DNA of 64,000 nt from Labilithrix luteola (lineage in GTDB: Bacteria > Myxococcota_A > Polyangia > Polyangiales > Polyangiaceae), in the NCBI RefSeq assembly GCF_001263205.1, contig NZ_CP012333.1, forward strand, positions 4,813,001 through 4,877,000, given 5' to 3'. Below the pieces are notes generated by a model. The model was given only the letters and a program-made list of their open reading frames with translations, did no database searches and was not told the DNA's origin. Position numbers and translations under genes: made by a program. Numbering within the stretch: the stretch's first letter is position 1; every line of letters starts with the position of its first letter. Below are positions 37,803 through 47,207 of the stretch, piece by piece.

Positions 37803-40800
37803 TCAGATCGAGTTCGCGAATTCGCGCCCGAACTCGAGCGGGGAGGGGCGATCACTCGGCTCGCGGGCCGTCGCTGCACGGAGCAACTTGGCGATCGACG
37901 CGGGATAGGTACGAAGGCGCTCGGTGTCTTCGAACGGATCACGCTTCATGTGCGCGATGATGCGGTCGCGCGCGCTGTCGATGTCGTCGAAGAACGAGCG
38001 GCCCGTCGTGACGTTGTAGATCGTGCCGGCGAGCGCATAGACGTCCGAGCGGGGATCGAGCTCCACCGGGTCGAGGACCTGCTCGGGAGCGATGTAGCCC
38101 GCCGTGCCGGCGACGAACCGCCCGCCGACTTCGGCCGGGACACGAACGGCGCGCACCATGCCGAAGTCGATGACGACGGTCGCGAGAGGCTGCGCACGTG
38201 CCGGATCGCGGTGACGATCGGGATCGAAGCGCTCGCCGCCGGGCAGCGGAAGGCGCAGCCAGATGTTCGCGGGCTTGATGTCTCGGTGCACGAGGCCTGC
38301 GCCGTGGAGTGCGGCGAGGCCTGCGCACGATTCGAGGACGACCTGCCGGAGCTCGAAGAGCGTCATCGGTCGTGCCGATGCGTACTGCTTCAAGTCGGCG
38401 CCGATCAGGTACTCGAGGACGAGAAAGGGCACACCGCTCGACACGCCGCGGTCGATGATGTTCGCGACGTTCGGGTGATAGAGACCTGCGAGCGCCCGCG
38501 CTTCCTCGACGAACGACGCGAGAATGCCGGCGCGCTCGGTGTCGCTGGCATTCTGCAGCGCATCGGCCTTCGGGATCTTGAGGACGAAGTAGCGATCGGC
38601 CCCGGGCTTGCGCACCAGCCACACGCTGCCGATGCCGCCTTCACCGAGCGGTTTGACGAGCTCGTAGCCCTCGACGAGCTTCGGCTCCTTCTTCGGCGCC
38701 GGCGGGGGAGGAGGCGTGCGCTTGATGGCCGAACGAATGGCCGACTCGAGCAAGGCCGACGTCACCGGACCGAGCGAAGCGAACCACACGTCGAGCGTCG
38801 AGGGATCACGTGAACGAACCGCTCGTGCGACGAGGCCTGCGACGCGCGGCGCGTTCTCGGTGGCGCTGCGTGCGAGTGAATCGGCAGCGAGCGTCTCGGC
38901 CGAAGCCGCGTGGAGCGCCTTGACCGGGTTTGCGAGCGCGGCGTGGAGACGATCGCCGGCGAGCACGAGCTCGAGACACATGGCCTCGAGATCGGTCTTG
39001 TTGCCTGCGGCGCTCCCGAACGTCTCGAGCGCATGCGCGAAGTCGGAGAGGGCGTGGGCGAGCTCGGTGTCGTCCGCGTGCAGCGACGCGAGCGCCTCGG
39101 CTGCCGAAGGACCCCATTCGCCGTCGGCAAGGCCGAGCGAAACCGCGGTGCGAAGGGCTTCCGCTCGCTCGCAGCACTGCTGCAGTGCGCCCTCCGCCAT
39201 CATCGGAAGGGCCGTTGCGAGCTGCTGGAGCATCGCCGGGCGATCGATGACGAGCGCCCACCATGCGGCGAACGGCCCGAGCCAGCGCACGTCGTCGACC
39301 TCGCCGAGCGCTGTGCCGCGCGTGGTGTCGACGAGACGCCAGAAGAGCGCGCTCAGTGCATTCTTGAGCGGCGCCGGAAGATCGCGCGAGCCATCGGCCA
39401 GGCCTTCGAGCTTCCGCAGCCAGAGGCACGTATCGTGGGCCGTGGGGCCGCGACCCGGGCCGAGCGTTCCGTCTTCGCCGCATGCATCGAGGGCGTAGCC
39501 GCCGAGTCGAAGCGCGAGCACTTCGAGAGGGAGATCGGCGTCGTGCTCGGTGCCCTGGCTGCGTCGCTCTTTGACGAGGTCGAGGATCTCCGCCGGCGCG
39601 CTCGCGATCGTCTTCCAGGTCTCTTCGAGATTGGGTTCCTCGACCGGTTCACCGGCCGGTCGCGTGGCGAGGAGCGGACCCCACAGCCGCAAGGCAACGG
39701 CGCGCGCACAGCCTTCGAGCGCATTGATGGCCGCCGCACGCGGGCGCATTCTTCCCGCGCCGAGCGCGATGCGCCTTGCTTCGTGGAACGTGGGCGCGAC
39801 CGAGATCGCGAAGCGCGCCGCACGAGCATCCGCCTCTTCGTCGTCGTACTGCGCGGCGATGCGCATGAGGTTTTCGATGCCCGCCTCCAGGTCGAGCGGA
39901 TCACGCTCGGCGCCCTCGAGCGCGTCGGTGGCGGCGATGACTTCGATCCATCGGCGCGCTTCGTCGAGTGTTCCCGCACGGCCCGATCGGCCCATCTCGC
40001 GCAGCGCTCGAAGCGTGTGCTCGATGTCGGCGCTCTGCTCGCCCCGCCGCCACAGGCTCGCGAGACCGCGTGCCAGCGCACGCGCCGCGATCTCCTTGCC
40101 GTCACCCCGCAGGATGCGCGCCGTGAGGCGATCCCAGAACGCGCGACGCTCGAAGAAGAGATAAGGCGTTGCCGCCGCGACCGCCGCGAGCTCCCAGCCC
40201 TGCTCGTACGGCGCGTCGATGATGCTCGAGAGCTGGCTTGCCAGGAGGAAGTTCAGGCGTTCGGCGGGCAGCGAGGCGAACGCCGTGAGGGCGCGCTGGC
40301 GAAGCGTGATCGACTCGCCCTGCACCCAGTCGAGCAGCGTGCCTTCGAGTTGCTCGACCGGCCCGGTGAGCCTTCCGAGGGCACGAGCCGCGTGCACCCA
40401 GACCAGAGGCTCCGGATGGAGAAGAAGCGGCTGGAGCACCTGCAGCGTGCGGCCGACGAGCTCGGGATGCGTCGTCGGCGGCATGCCCGAGGCGCTTACC
40501 TCGAGGCATCGTGCCGCGAGCACGCGACCACGCAGCGTTCCGTGCGCCGGCTCGCCGACCATCGCCTCGAACGTGGCGCGCGAGCCCCAAAGCCATTTGC
40601 CGAGATGCGGAACCTCGAGCGCGCTCGCGCCGGCTTCCCAGATCAGGATCTCCAGGCGAGCGCGCGTCTCCGCGTTCTCGGGCAAGGAGAGCTGCGTGCC
40701 GTCGCCGATGAGCACGGCACATCCGAGAGCATCACGCAGTGGTCCTTCGACGACGCGTTCGTGCGCAATCGACGGAACCCGAGCGCGATAGGCGGGCTGC

Positions 40801-41123
40801 GCGGCGGCGAACGAGAGCAGCGGCGCCATGCGTACGTCGCGCCGCCACGTGTTGGCGAAGCACCACGAGAGCAGGACTTCGCCGGCCGGTTCGGCAAAGA
40901 GCTTACCGAGCTCGCCGATGGCATCGGCCGATTGCGTCAGCTCGATCAACGCCTTGCCGAGCTCGTCCGCATGACCACGCAGTTCGGCGGAGAGCTCGCT
41001 CTCGGCGTGATCGGCGCGATTGGCCGCCCGCCATCGCAGGCGCAGCGCCTGCTCGAGCTCGGGGTGACTGGAGATGGCTTTGCTGAGCGCGCTGAGCGCT
41101 TCTTGGGCAGGACCGGCGAGCAT
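37803..41123 (-). CDS. Large Ser/Thr protein kinase: helical-repeat N terminus, C-terminal kinase domain
   Basis: A 1106-residue soluble protein. Residues 1 to about 815 are Ala/Leu/Glu-rich and helical in character, resembling HEAT/ARM-like repeats, with no membrane segment. A Pro-rich linker leads to a Hanks-type kinase from about 825: glycine loop LGEGGIGSVWLV, ATP lysine Lys849, catalytic loop HRDIKPAN with Asp948, DFG Asp986 (written DFGMVRA), then the SDVYALAG region. The catalytic residues are complete. ATG 41123 has GAGGA upstream; a frame extension of 29 codons is rejected. Having the kinase at the C terminus is unusual for bacterial kinases, which mostly carry it first. Confidence 0.86.
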   Translation of the reverse strand: MLAGPAQEALSALSKAISSHPELEQALRLRWRAANRADHAESELSAELRGHADELGKALIELTQSADAIGELGKLFAEPAGEVLLSWCFANTWRRDVRMAPLLSFAAAQPAYRARVPSIAHERVVEGPLRDALGCAVLIGDGTQLSLPENAETRARLEILIWEAGASALEVPHLGKWLWGSRATFEAMVGEPAHGTLRGRVLAARCLEVSASGMPPTTHPELVGRTLQVLQPLLLHPEPLVWVHAARALGRLTGPVEQLEGTLLDWVQGESITLRQRALTAFASLPAERLNFLLASQLSSIIDAPYEQGWELAAVAAATPYLFFERRAFWDRLTARILRGDGKEIAARALARGLASLWRRGEQSADIEHTLRALREMGRSGRAGTLDEARRWIEVIAATDALEGAERDPLDLEAGIENLMRIAAQYDDEEADARAARFAISVAPTFHEARRIALGAGRMRPRAAAINALEGCARAVALRLWGPLLATRPAGEPVEEPNLEETWKTIASAPAEILDLVKERRSQGTEHDADLPLEVLALRLGGYALDACGEDGTLGPGRGPTAHDTCLWLRKLEGLADGSRDLPAPLKNALSALFWRLVDTTRGTALGEVDDVRWLGPFAAWWALVIDRPAMLQQLATALPMMAEGALQQCCERAEALRTAVSLGLADGEWGPSAAEALASLHADDTELAHALSDFAHALETFGSAAGNKTDLEAMCLELVLAGDRLHAALANPVKALHAASAETLAADSLARSATENAPRVAGLVARAVRSRDPSTLDVWFASLGPVTSALLESAIRSAIKRTPPPPPAPKKEPKLVEGYELVKPLGEGGIGSVWLVRKPGADRYFVLKIPKADALQNASDTERAGILASFVEEARALAGLYHPNVANIIDRGVSSGVPFLVLEYLIGADLKQYASARPMTLFELRQVVLESCAGLAALHGAGLVHRDIKPANIWLRLPLPGGERFDPDRHRDPARAQPLATVVIDFGMVRAVRVPAEVGGRFVAGTAGYIAPEQVLDPVELDPRSDVYALAGTIYNVTTGRSFFDDIDSARDRIIAHMKRDPFEDTERLRTYPASIAKLLRAATAREPSDRPSPLEFGREFANSI

Positions 41124-41367
41124 CACGAATTTCCTCAGCGTAGAGCAAGAGCGGCCGTGCATGTCGAGGCGATGGTCGAAGAAGCTCGCGCCCGGGCCTC
41201 TTTGTTTCATCTCGCCGCCGTCTCGCCTTCGTCCCGCGCTTCGTCTCGGGCTTGGCCTCGCGACGCGGCCACATTTGCCGACATGGTCGGCGCGCGTTCG
41301 TGTCGTGCGCCCTTCCTTTCGTCGGCGCGGCCCGGGAGGCCTTGTTTCAGGCTGCTATCTTCACTGC

Positions 41368-42975
41368 GTGGAAGCGTACTCGAAGGTCGATCTCGAGCAT
41401 TCCCCGCCCAAAGTGAGCCTTCCGCGCCGCTACAACGCGGCGATCGATTTCGTCGATCGGCATCTCGTCGAAGGACGCGCCGATCGCGTCGCCTTCATCG
41501 ACGATAGCGGCCCGACGACATACCGCGCACTCGCCGACCGTTCTGCCCGATGCGCCGCGCTCGTCCGCTCCTTCGGCATCGAGGCCGAGCAACGGGTGCT
41601 GCTCTGCCTCCTCGACACCGCGGATTTCCCGGCGCTCTTCTTCGGCATTCTCCGAACGGGCGCGGTGGCCGTGCCGATCAACACGCTGCTCACGATCGAC
41701 GACTACGCTTTCATGCTCGAAGACAGCCGCGCGCGTCTCGTCTTCGTCAGCGACGCGCTTCTGCCGAAGATGGAAGCGCCCGTCGCGCGCCTCTCCTCGC
41801 CACCGCGTATCGTGGTGGTCCGTTCGCCGCTCGGCGGCCCGGCGGGGGAGCATCCGCCTCTCGACGCCCTGCTCGAGACGAGCGCTCCGATGCAGGAAGT
41901 CGCGCCGACCACGTCCGACGACGTGGCGTTCTGGCTCTACTCGTCCGGTTCGACCGGGCGCCCCAAAGGCGCGGTGCACCTCCACGCCCATCTCGTGCAC
42001 ACCGCCGCGCTCTATGGCACCGCCGTTCTCGGCGTGAGGCCGGGCGACGTGGTGTTCTCGGCGGCAAAGCTGTTCTTCGCCTACGGCCTCGGTAACGCCA
42101 TGACGTTCCCGCTGCACGTGGGAGCCACGGCGATCTTGCTCGCCGAACGGCCCACGCCCGCCGTGGTCATGCGTGTTCTGAGGGCTCACTGCCCGACCAT
42201 CTTTTGCGGCGTGCCCACGCTCTTCGCCGCGATTCTCGCCGACGCGTCGCTCGCGGAGGAAGGCGGCTCTCCGCGCCTCCGCGCGAGCATTTCGGCGGGC
42301 GAAGCGCTGCCCAAACACGTGGGCGAGAAGTGGCGCGCTCGGTTCGGCAGCGACATCCTCGACGGCATCGGTTCGACCGAGATGCTCCACATCTTCTTGT
42401 CGAATCGGCACGGCGATGTTCGCTATGGCACGTCCGGCAAGCCGGTCCCTGGCTACGACGTCAAGCTCGTGGACGACGCCGATCAGCCGGTGGCGACGGG
42501 CGAAGAGGGCTCGCTTTGGGTTCGAGGGCCGTCGTGCTGCGTAGCCTACTGGAACCAGCGCGAGCGAAGCCTCTCCACCTTCCACGGCCCGTGGACGCGC
42601 ACCGGCGATCGCTACGTTCGCGACGCCGACGGCTACTACACCTATGCCGGCCGCGCGGACGACATGCTCAAGGTCGGCGGCATCTGGGTCTCTCCTTTCG
42701 AGGTCGAGAGCGCCTTGGCGGCCCACGATGCGGTGCTCGAGGCTGCCGTCGTCGGCGATGCCGATGCCGACGGTCTCGTCAAACCGCGCGCCTTCGTCGT
42801 ACTGAAGGGCGGTCGCGAAGGCTCGCCGGAGCTCGAAGCCGAGCTCAAGGCGTTCGTCAAAGGAAATCTTGCGCCTTACAAGTATCCACGCTGGGTCGTG
42901 TTCCTGTCCGAGCTGCCCAAGACGGCCACCGGCAAGATCCAGCGCTACAAGCTGCGCGTTGCCCGCGAGACGTGA
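41368..42975 (+). CDS. Benzoate-CoA ligase family acyl-CoA synthetase
   Basis: ANL-superfamily enzyme of 535 residues that would activate an aromatic or related acid to its CoA thioester through an acyl-AMP. Motifs: P-loop YSSGSTGRPKGAVH from Tyr191, the A5 region DGIGSTEMLHIFLSN, the hinge TGDRYVRDADGYYTYAGRADDMLKVGGIWVSPFEVE and the C-terminal catalytic Lys523 in TGKIQRYK. The overall pattern, notably YNAAIDFVDRHL at the start and STEMLHIFLSN, is that of benzoate or hydroxybenzoate ligases. GTG 41368 gives the normal family length. An alpha/beta hydrolase gene follows after 3 bp. Confidence 0.87.
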   Translation: MEAYSKVDLEHSPPKVSLPRRYNAAIDFVDRHLVEGRADRVAFIDDSGPTTYRALADRSARCAALVRSFGIEAEQRVLLCLLDTADFPALFFGILRTGAVAVPINTLLTIDDYAFMLEDSRARLVFVSDALLPKMEAPVARLSSPPRIVVVRSPLGGPAGEHPPLDALLETSAPMQEVAPTTSDDVAFWLYSSGSTGRPKGAVHLHAHLVHTAALYGTAVLGVRPGDVVFSAAKLFFAYGLGNAMTFPLHVGATAILLAERPTPAVVMRVLRAHCPTIFCGVPTLFAAILADASLAEEGGSPRLRASISAGEALPKHVGEKWRARFGSDILDGIGSTEMLHIFLSNRHGDVRYGTSGKPVPGYDVKLVDDADQPVATGEEGSLWVRGPSCCVAYWNQRERSLSTFHGPWTRTGDRYVRDADGYYTYAGRADDMLKVGGIWVSPFEVESALAAHDAVLEAAVVGDADADGLVKPRAFVVLKGGREGSPELEAELKAFVKGNLAPYKYPRWVVFLSELPKTATGKIQRYKLRVARET

Positions 42976-42978
42976 TCC

Positions 42979-43755
42979 GTGATCCCCGACCTTCGCTGTT
43001 TCACTCTGCCCTCGGGGCGTATCGAGCACTTCTGGAGCGGGCCTCCGCCCGATCCGACGGGGGAGAACCCCACGCTGGTCTTCTTGCACGTGGGGCTGGG
43101 CTGTGCCGTCCAGTGGCGTGACTTCCCTGCGACGATCGCCGAACGAACGGGCCTCGGCGCGCTCGTCTACAGCCGGCTTGGCTACGGCGGTTCGGATCCT
43201 GTCTCCCTGCCGAGACCGCTTTCGTACATGCACGACGAGGCGCGTGAAGAGCTCCCACGTTTGCTCGACGTCGCGGGCATTCGTTCCGCCATCCTCGTCG
43301 GTCACAGTGATGGCGGTTCGATTGCCTTGATTCATGCCGCGACCTCGAAGGGCCGCGTGAAGAAGGTCGTGACGCTGGCCCCTCACGTGTTCGTCGAAGA
43401 CGTGTCGGTCACCAGCATCGCCGAGGCGAAGCGAGCCTACGAACAGGGCGATCTCCGCGCTCGGCTCGCGAAATACCACGCGAACGCAGACGTCGCGTTC
43501 TGGGGCTGGAATCGCGCGTGGCTCGATCCCGCGTTCCGTTCGTGGAACCTCGAGGGCTTCTTGCCGAGCATCGAGGTGCCGGTGATGGTCCTCCAAGGCG
43601 AAGAGGATCCGTACGGCACGCGCGCGCAGGTCGATGCCATCGCCAAGGGCGTTTCGGGGCCCGTCGAGACCATGCTGATTCCGAAGTGTGGGCATTCCCC
43701 GCAGCGCGATCAGGCCTCTTTCACGGCCGAGGCCATCGTCCGTTTCGTGCGCTGA
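42979..43755 (+). CDS. Alpha/beta hydrolase
   Basis: A 258-residue esterase-like hydrolase. The nucleophile elbow is GHSDGG with Ser110, the acid is probably the Asp in GEEDPYGT and the base His is in PKCGHSPQRDQ; the oxyanion stretch is FLHVGLGCAVQWRDF. GTG 42979 is 3 bp after the ligase stop, so the two genes form an operon. The hydrolase could release an ester or act on a ring-cleavage product or CoA ester made by its partner; this is inference. It is similar in layout to meta-cleavage product hydrolases. Confidence 0.85.
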   Translation: MIPDLRCFTLPSGRIEHFWSGPPPDPTGENPTLVFLHVGLGCAVQWRDFPATIAERTGLGALVYSRLGYGGSDPVSLPRPLSYMHDEAREELPRLLDVAGIRSAILVGHSDGGSIALIHAATSKGRVKKVVTLAPHVFVEDVSVTSIAEAKRAYEQGDLRARLAKYHANADVAFWGWNRAWLDPAFRSWNLEGFLPSIEVPVMVLQGEEDPYGTRAQVDAIAKGVSGPVETMLIPKCGHSPQRDQASFTAEAIVRFVR

Positions 43756-43962
43756 AGGACCTGTCGGTTCCCACCCATCGGCTTACGTCGTTCGAAGTCG
43801 CCTGCGCACGCGGGGTGCATCGAGAAGGGCGAGGCGCCCGTGACAACGCGAACCGACCATCTTCCGCACACCCTTCCGCACGCTCACTGGCCTGCGAAGC
43901 GGACGCCAACTAGCGTTCTTCCGGCCGTCGACCTGCACGCCGACCCAAGGGCGGGGAGCCCC

Positions 43963-44664
43963 ATGCTCCAGCTTCGGCGTTTGGTCGCCGAGGTGTTCGG
44001 AACGTTCCTCCTTGTCACGGTTGACTGCGGCGGAGCCGTCATCGGCGCGCTCAGCCGTGAGGTCACCGCACCGGCGCGATCCGTCGCCACAGGCCTTCTC
44101 GTGATGGGCATGATCTACGCGGTCGGTGATGTCTCCGGCGCGCACTTCAATCCCGCCGTGACCTTCGCCTTCGCGGTGCGAGGCGTCTTTCCGTGGAAGC
44201 GGGTTCTTCAGTATTGGGCAGCGCAGCTCGTGGGAGCCTTCCTCGGGATTGCTCTCCTTCACGTGTGGTTCGGCAACGTCGCCAACCTCGGTACGACGCT
44301 GCCTGGATTCGGAGCGGCGCGCGCGTTCGGGATCGAAGTCGTTCTCACCGCCATCCTCGTTTCGGTGATCCTGGGAACGGCCACGCAGCATCGGAGCATC
44401 GGCGCGAGCGCCGCCCTCGCTTCGGGCGGGGCCGTGGCTCTGTGCAGCCTCTTTTCGCGTCCGATCAGCGGCGCATCGATGAACCCCGCGCGGTCGCTCG
44501 CGCCGGCCATCGTCTCGGGGGCCACGCAGGACGTCTGGATCTATCTCGTTGCGCCCTTCCTTGGCGCGCTCGTCGCCTTCCTCGTCATGCACCTCGTGCA
44601 CGCGCGTGTTCTTCCCACCGAGCGTGCCGCTGCCCAGGGCGACATCACATCCAACGCGATGTAG
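43963..44664 (+). CDS. Aquaporin (MIP family channel)
   Basis: A 233-residue, six-helix channel. Both signature boxes are present: HFNPAVT with Asn63 and SMNPARS with Asn174. The Ser after NPAR and absence of the Asp found there in glycerol facilitators point to a water channel. ATG 43963 has GGGGAG 6 bases upstream and begins a normal cytoplasmic end; a GTG 41 codons upstream would add a His/Pro-rich tail without support. It stands alone between an alpha/beta hydrolase and a lipoprotein gene, with over 200 bp on each side. Confidence 0.9.
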   Translation: MLQLRRLVAEVFGTFLLVTVDCGGAVIGALSREVTAPARSVATGLLVMGMIYAVGDVSGAHFNPAVTFAFAVRGVFPWKRVLQYWAAQLVGAFLGIALLHVWFGNVANLGTTLPGFGAARAFGIEVVLTAILVSVILGTATQHRSIGASAALASGGAVALCSLFSRPISGASMNPARSLAPAIVSGATQDVWIYLVAPFLGALVAFLVMHLVHARVLPTERAAAQGDITSNAM

Positions 44665-44883
44665 CGCCGTCGCCACCGTCGCCCGCTCCGATCTTTCTTG
44701 CCTGGTGGGGAGGGGGGTGGCCAAACCGATGGATCACCGGATCGTCCATGGACCATGGTCGAAACCGCTGACACGAGCAATTACCGGCAATTACGAAGCG
44801 GCCTACACTGGCACACAGGGTGCTGAGGGAGAGCTCAGCCCGGCATCGCCGGACCCTCCCTCCAACAGCCAGGTCAGGTTGCC

Positions 44884-46089
44884 ATGTCCCTTCGTCGCCT
44901 TTTCGGTCTCGGTTCGCTCGCCGTAGCTACCCTCGCGATCGTCGCGTCGAGCGCGGTCGGTTGTGCCGCCCCCAGCGAGGAAGAGGGAACGCCGTCCTCC
45001 GCCTCGGCCGTCAGCGAGCGCCCCCCGCAGTTCGTGCTCCTCGCGTTCGACGGCTCGCTGAACCTCGACTTCTGGGAGGAGTCGCGTGCGTTCGCCAAGA
45101 GCACCAACGTGAAGCTCACGTACTTCATGAGCGGTCCGTACTTCCTCCCGGACGCGAAGAAGACGATGTACCACGCTCCCCACCACAACGCGGGCGCGTC
45201 GGACATCGGCTTCGGCGGCGCCACGGCGAACATCCCGCTTCGCGTCCAGCAGGTCATCAACGCGCGCGGCGAAGGCCACGAGATGGCGTCGCACGCGAAC
45301 GGCCACTACGACGGCACGAAGTGGACCGAGGAGGACTGGGACTCGGAGTTCGCGCAGTTCAACGATCTGATCTTCAAGTCCGCCGCCAACGGAGGCGCGC
45401 CGAACCTCGACATCGGCTTCGGCCCCAAGGACGTCATCGGCTTCCGCGCGCCGCTCCTCGGCCAGGGCCCCGGACTCTACAAGACGCTCGCGAAGAACCA
45501 CTTCGCGTACGACACGAGCAAGACGAGCGCGACGAACTACTGGCCGGAGAAGATCAACGGCATCTGGAACTTCCCGCTCGCCCAGATCCGCATCGCCTCG
45601 GGAGCGAACCAGGGCAAGAAGACGCTCTCGATGGACTACAACTTCTACTACACGCAGTCCGCGGGCGTCTCGAAGCCGGCCATGAAGGACGCGTTCAAGA
45701 AGGAGATGCTGGATACGTACATGACGTACTTCCAGAGCAACTACTTCGGCAACCGCGCGCCGGTGCACATCGGCCACCACTTCTCGAGGTGGAACGGCGG
45801 TGCGTACTGGGAGGCGATGCAGGCGTTCGCGCAGCGCGTCTGCCACCAGCCCGAGGTCAAGTGCGTCACGTACAAGGAGCTCACGGAGTTCATGGAGGCG
45901 CACGCCTCGATGCGCGGCGCCTACCAGCGTGGCGAATTCACGCAGCTTCCGCGTCCGCCGGGTGCCGGCGATGCCCAGCCCGTCGAAGAGGCGGTGGCGG
46001 ATGACCAGCTCGCGGCCGAAGGAATGGTCGGAGACTCGTCGGAAGCTCACGAAGAAGTCGACGAGAACGGTAATCTCGTCCGCGAGTGA
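44884..46089 (+). CDS. Polysaccharide deacetylase-like lipoprotein
   Basis: A 401-residue lipoprotein (lipobox SAVGC, Cys27). The catalytic part resembles carbohydrate esterase 4 enzymes, with AFDGS near residue 55, then HEMASHANGH (His137 and His141) and GFRAP. In the usual motif FDD both aspartates are used, the first as base and the second as metal ligand; here the second is Gly57. The enzyme may be inactive, use another ligand, or belong to a related FDG subgroup. The C-terminal 50 residues are acidic. It overlaps or abuts the serine protease gene downstream (46116 start, 26 bp on). Confidence 0.75.
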   Translation: MSLRRLFGLGSLAVATLAIVASSAVGCAAPSEEEGTPSSASAVSERPPQFVLLAFDGSLNLDFWEESRAFAKSTNVKLTYFMSGPYFLPDAKKTMYHAPHHNAGASDIGFGGATANIPLRVQQVINARGEGHEMASHANGHYDGTKWTEEDWDSEFAQFNDLIFKSAANGGAPNLDIGFGPKDVIGFRAPLLGQGPGLYKTLAKNHFAYDTSKTSATNYWPEKINGIWNFPLAQIRIASGANQGKKTLSMDYNFYYTQSAGVSKPAMKDAFKKEMLDTYMTYFQSNYFGNRAPVHIGHHFSRWNGGAYWEAMQAFAQRVCHQPEVKCVTYKELTEFMEAHASMRGAYQRGEFTQLPRPPGAGDAQPVEEAVADDQLAAEGMVGDSSEAHEEVDENGNLVRE

Positions 46090-46115
46090 TCCTCCTTCGC
46101 ACGGGTGAAAGTGCC

Positions 46116-47135
46116 ATGCGCGCTCTCCTCGCCACCTTGTTGATCCCCGCAAGCATCGGCGTTCTGGCCGGTGCTTGCGCCGCCCACGACGAAGACGATG
46201 CAACGTCCGACAACGGCGCGCTCATCGGCGGTCAGGTGGCGACCACCGCGCAATTCCCCTCGAATCTGTACTTGAAGACCGGGTGCACGGCGGCGAAGGT
46301 CGCGCCCAAGAAGATCCTCACCGCCGCGCATTGCGTCTTCGACCCCGCGATGGCGTCGGTGAGGTTCGCGAACGGCTCGACGATCTCCGTGAGCCGCGAT
46401 CCGGTGAACGGATTCGCCGAGCACAAGGTCAAGGAAGTCCACGTCCACCCCTCGTGGGTCACCGCGTGCGAAGCGCAGTATTGCGCGGCATCCTCGGTGA
46501 CTGCGCTCATGGACGCGGCGGACATCGCCCTCATCGAGCTCGAAGACGACATCGAGTACGTGCCCTCGGCGGAGATCGATACGACGGAGCTCGTGCCGAA
46601 GACCAAGGTCGTCATCATCGGTTTCGGTTGCACGAAGGGCGTTCTCGTCCGCGACGACCGCCCGAACCCGACGCTCGCCTACGCGATTGGGGAAATCGCG
46701 CCTCCTCAGCTCCTCGATCACCCCGGAAGCCCGATCGAGAACGACAAGGAGCACGAGATCGCGGCGGGCAACTACGCCCTCACCTATGGCCCCGCCTCGT
46801 ACCGCCAACAAGCGGGCATCTGTCCCGGTGATTCCGGGGGCCCGCTCTATCGGGACGAAGACGGGAAGATGAAGATCGTCGGCGTCAATTCGAACTACAC
46901 CTTCTTCCCTGACCAACAGGACAAGCTCGGTCTGCCGGTGAGCAACTGGCACACGCGCCTCGACGGCAACTCGCGTCAGCACATCGCCGAGTGGCTCCAA
47001 TCGTTGGGGGCGCTCTCGAACGATTCCTGGACGAAGGGCGACGGCGGGGCGGGCGCGGGCAAGGGGGCCGACCAAGCGGGCACGTCCGATGCCGGTACGA
47101 GCGATGCCGGAGCCCAAGGCGACGCCGGGCACTGA
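46116..47135 (+). CDS. Trypsin-like (S1) serine protease lipoprotein
   Basis: A 339-residue exported protease. The lipobox is AGAC (Cys21). The mature N terminus after activation would be near ALIGGQVA, matching the IGG start of S1 enzymes. The catalytic triad is His72 in TAAHC, Asp136 in DIALIEL and Ser240 in GDSGGPL, with the Cys residues that would pair around them. The tail is Gly/Ala/Asp-rich (GTSDAGTSDAG), as in other surface lipoproteins here. ATG 46116 begins the signal peptide; a GTG at 46086 overlaps the upstream stop and is less likely. It probably acts outside the cell or in the periplasm, with an unknown substrate. Confidence 0.87.
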   Translation: MRALLATLLIPASIGVLAGACAAHDEDDATSDNGALIGGQVATTAQFPSNLYLKTGCTAAKVAPKKILTAAHCVFDPAMASVRFANGSTISVSRDPVNGFAEHKVKEVHVHPSWVTACEAQYCAASSVTALMDAADIALIELEDDIEYVPSAEIDTTELVPKTKVVIIGFGCTKGVLVRDDRPNPTLAYAIGEIAPPQLLDHPGSPIENDKEHEIAAGNYALTYGPASYRQQAGICPGDSGGPLYRDEDGKMKIVGVNSNYTFFPDQQDKLGLPVSNWHTRLDGNSRQHIAEWLQSLGALSNDSWTKGDGGAGAGKGADQAGTSDAGTSDAGAQGDAGH

Positions 47136-47207
47136 GAAAAGCGCGATCGGAGCGGTCTTCCCGCGAAGTTCGGAGTCTCCGCCAAGTAGAGCTATGATTC
47201 GGCGTCG

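Noticed and set aside
41277..41291. Palindrome GCCGAC-ATG-GTCGGC upstream of the kinase and ligase genes
   Set aside because: Short palindromes of this kind are expected by chance in 64 kb of GC-rich DNA, and no second copy was seen.
43840..43962. N-terminal extension of the aquaporin
   Set aside because: The added 41 residues are His/Pro-rich without family counterpart, and ATG 43963 has a good ribosome site.
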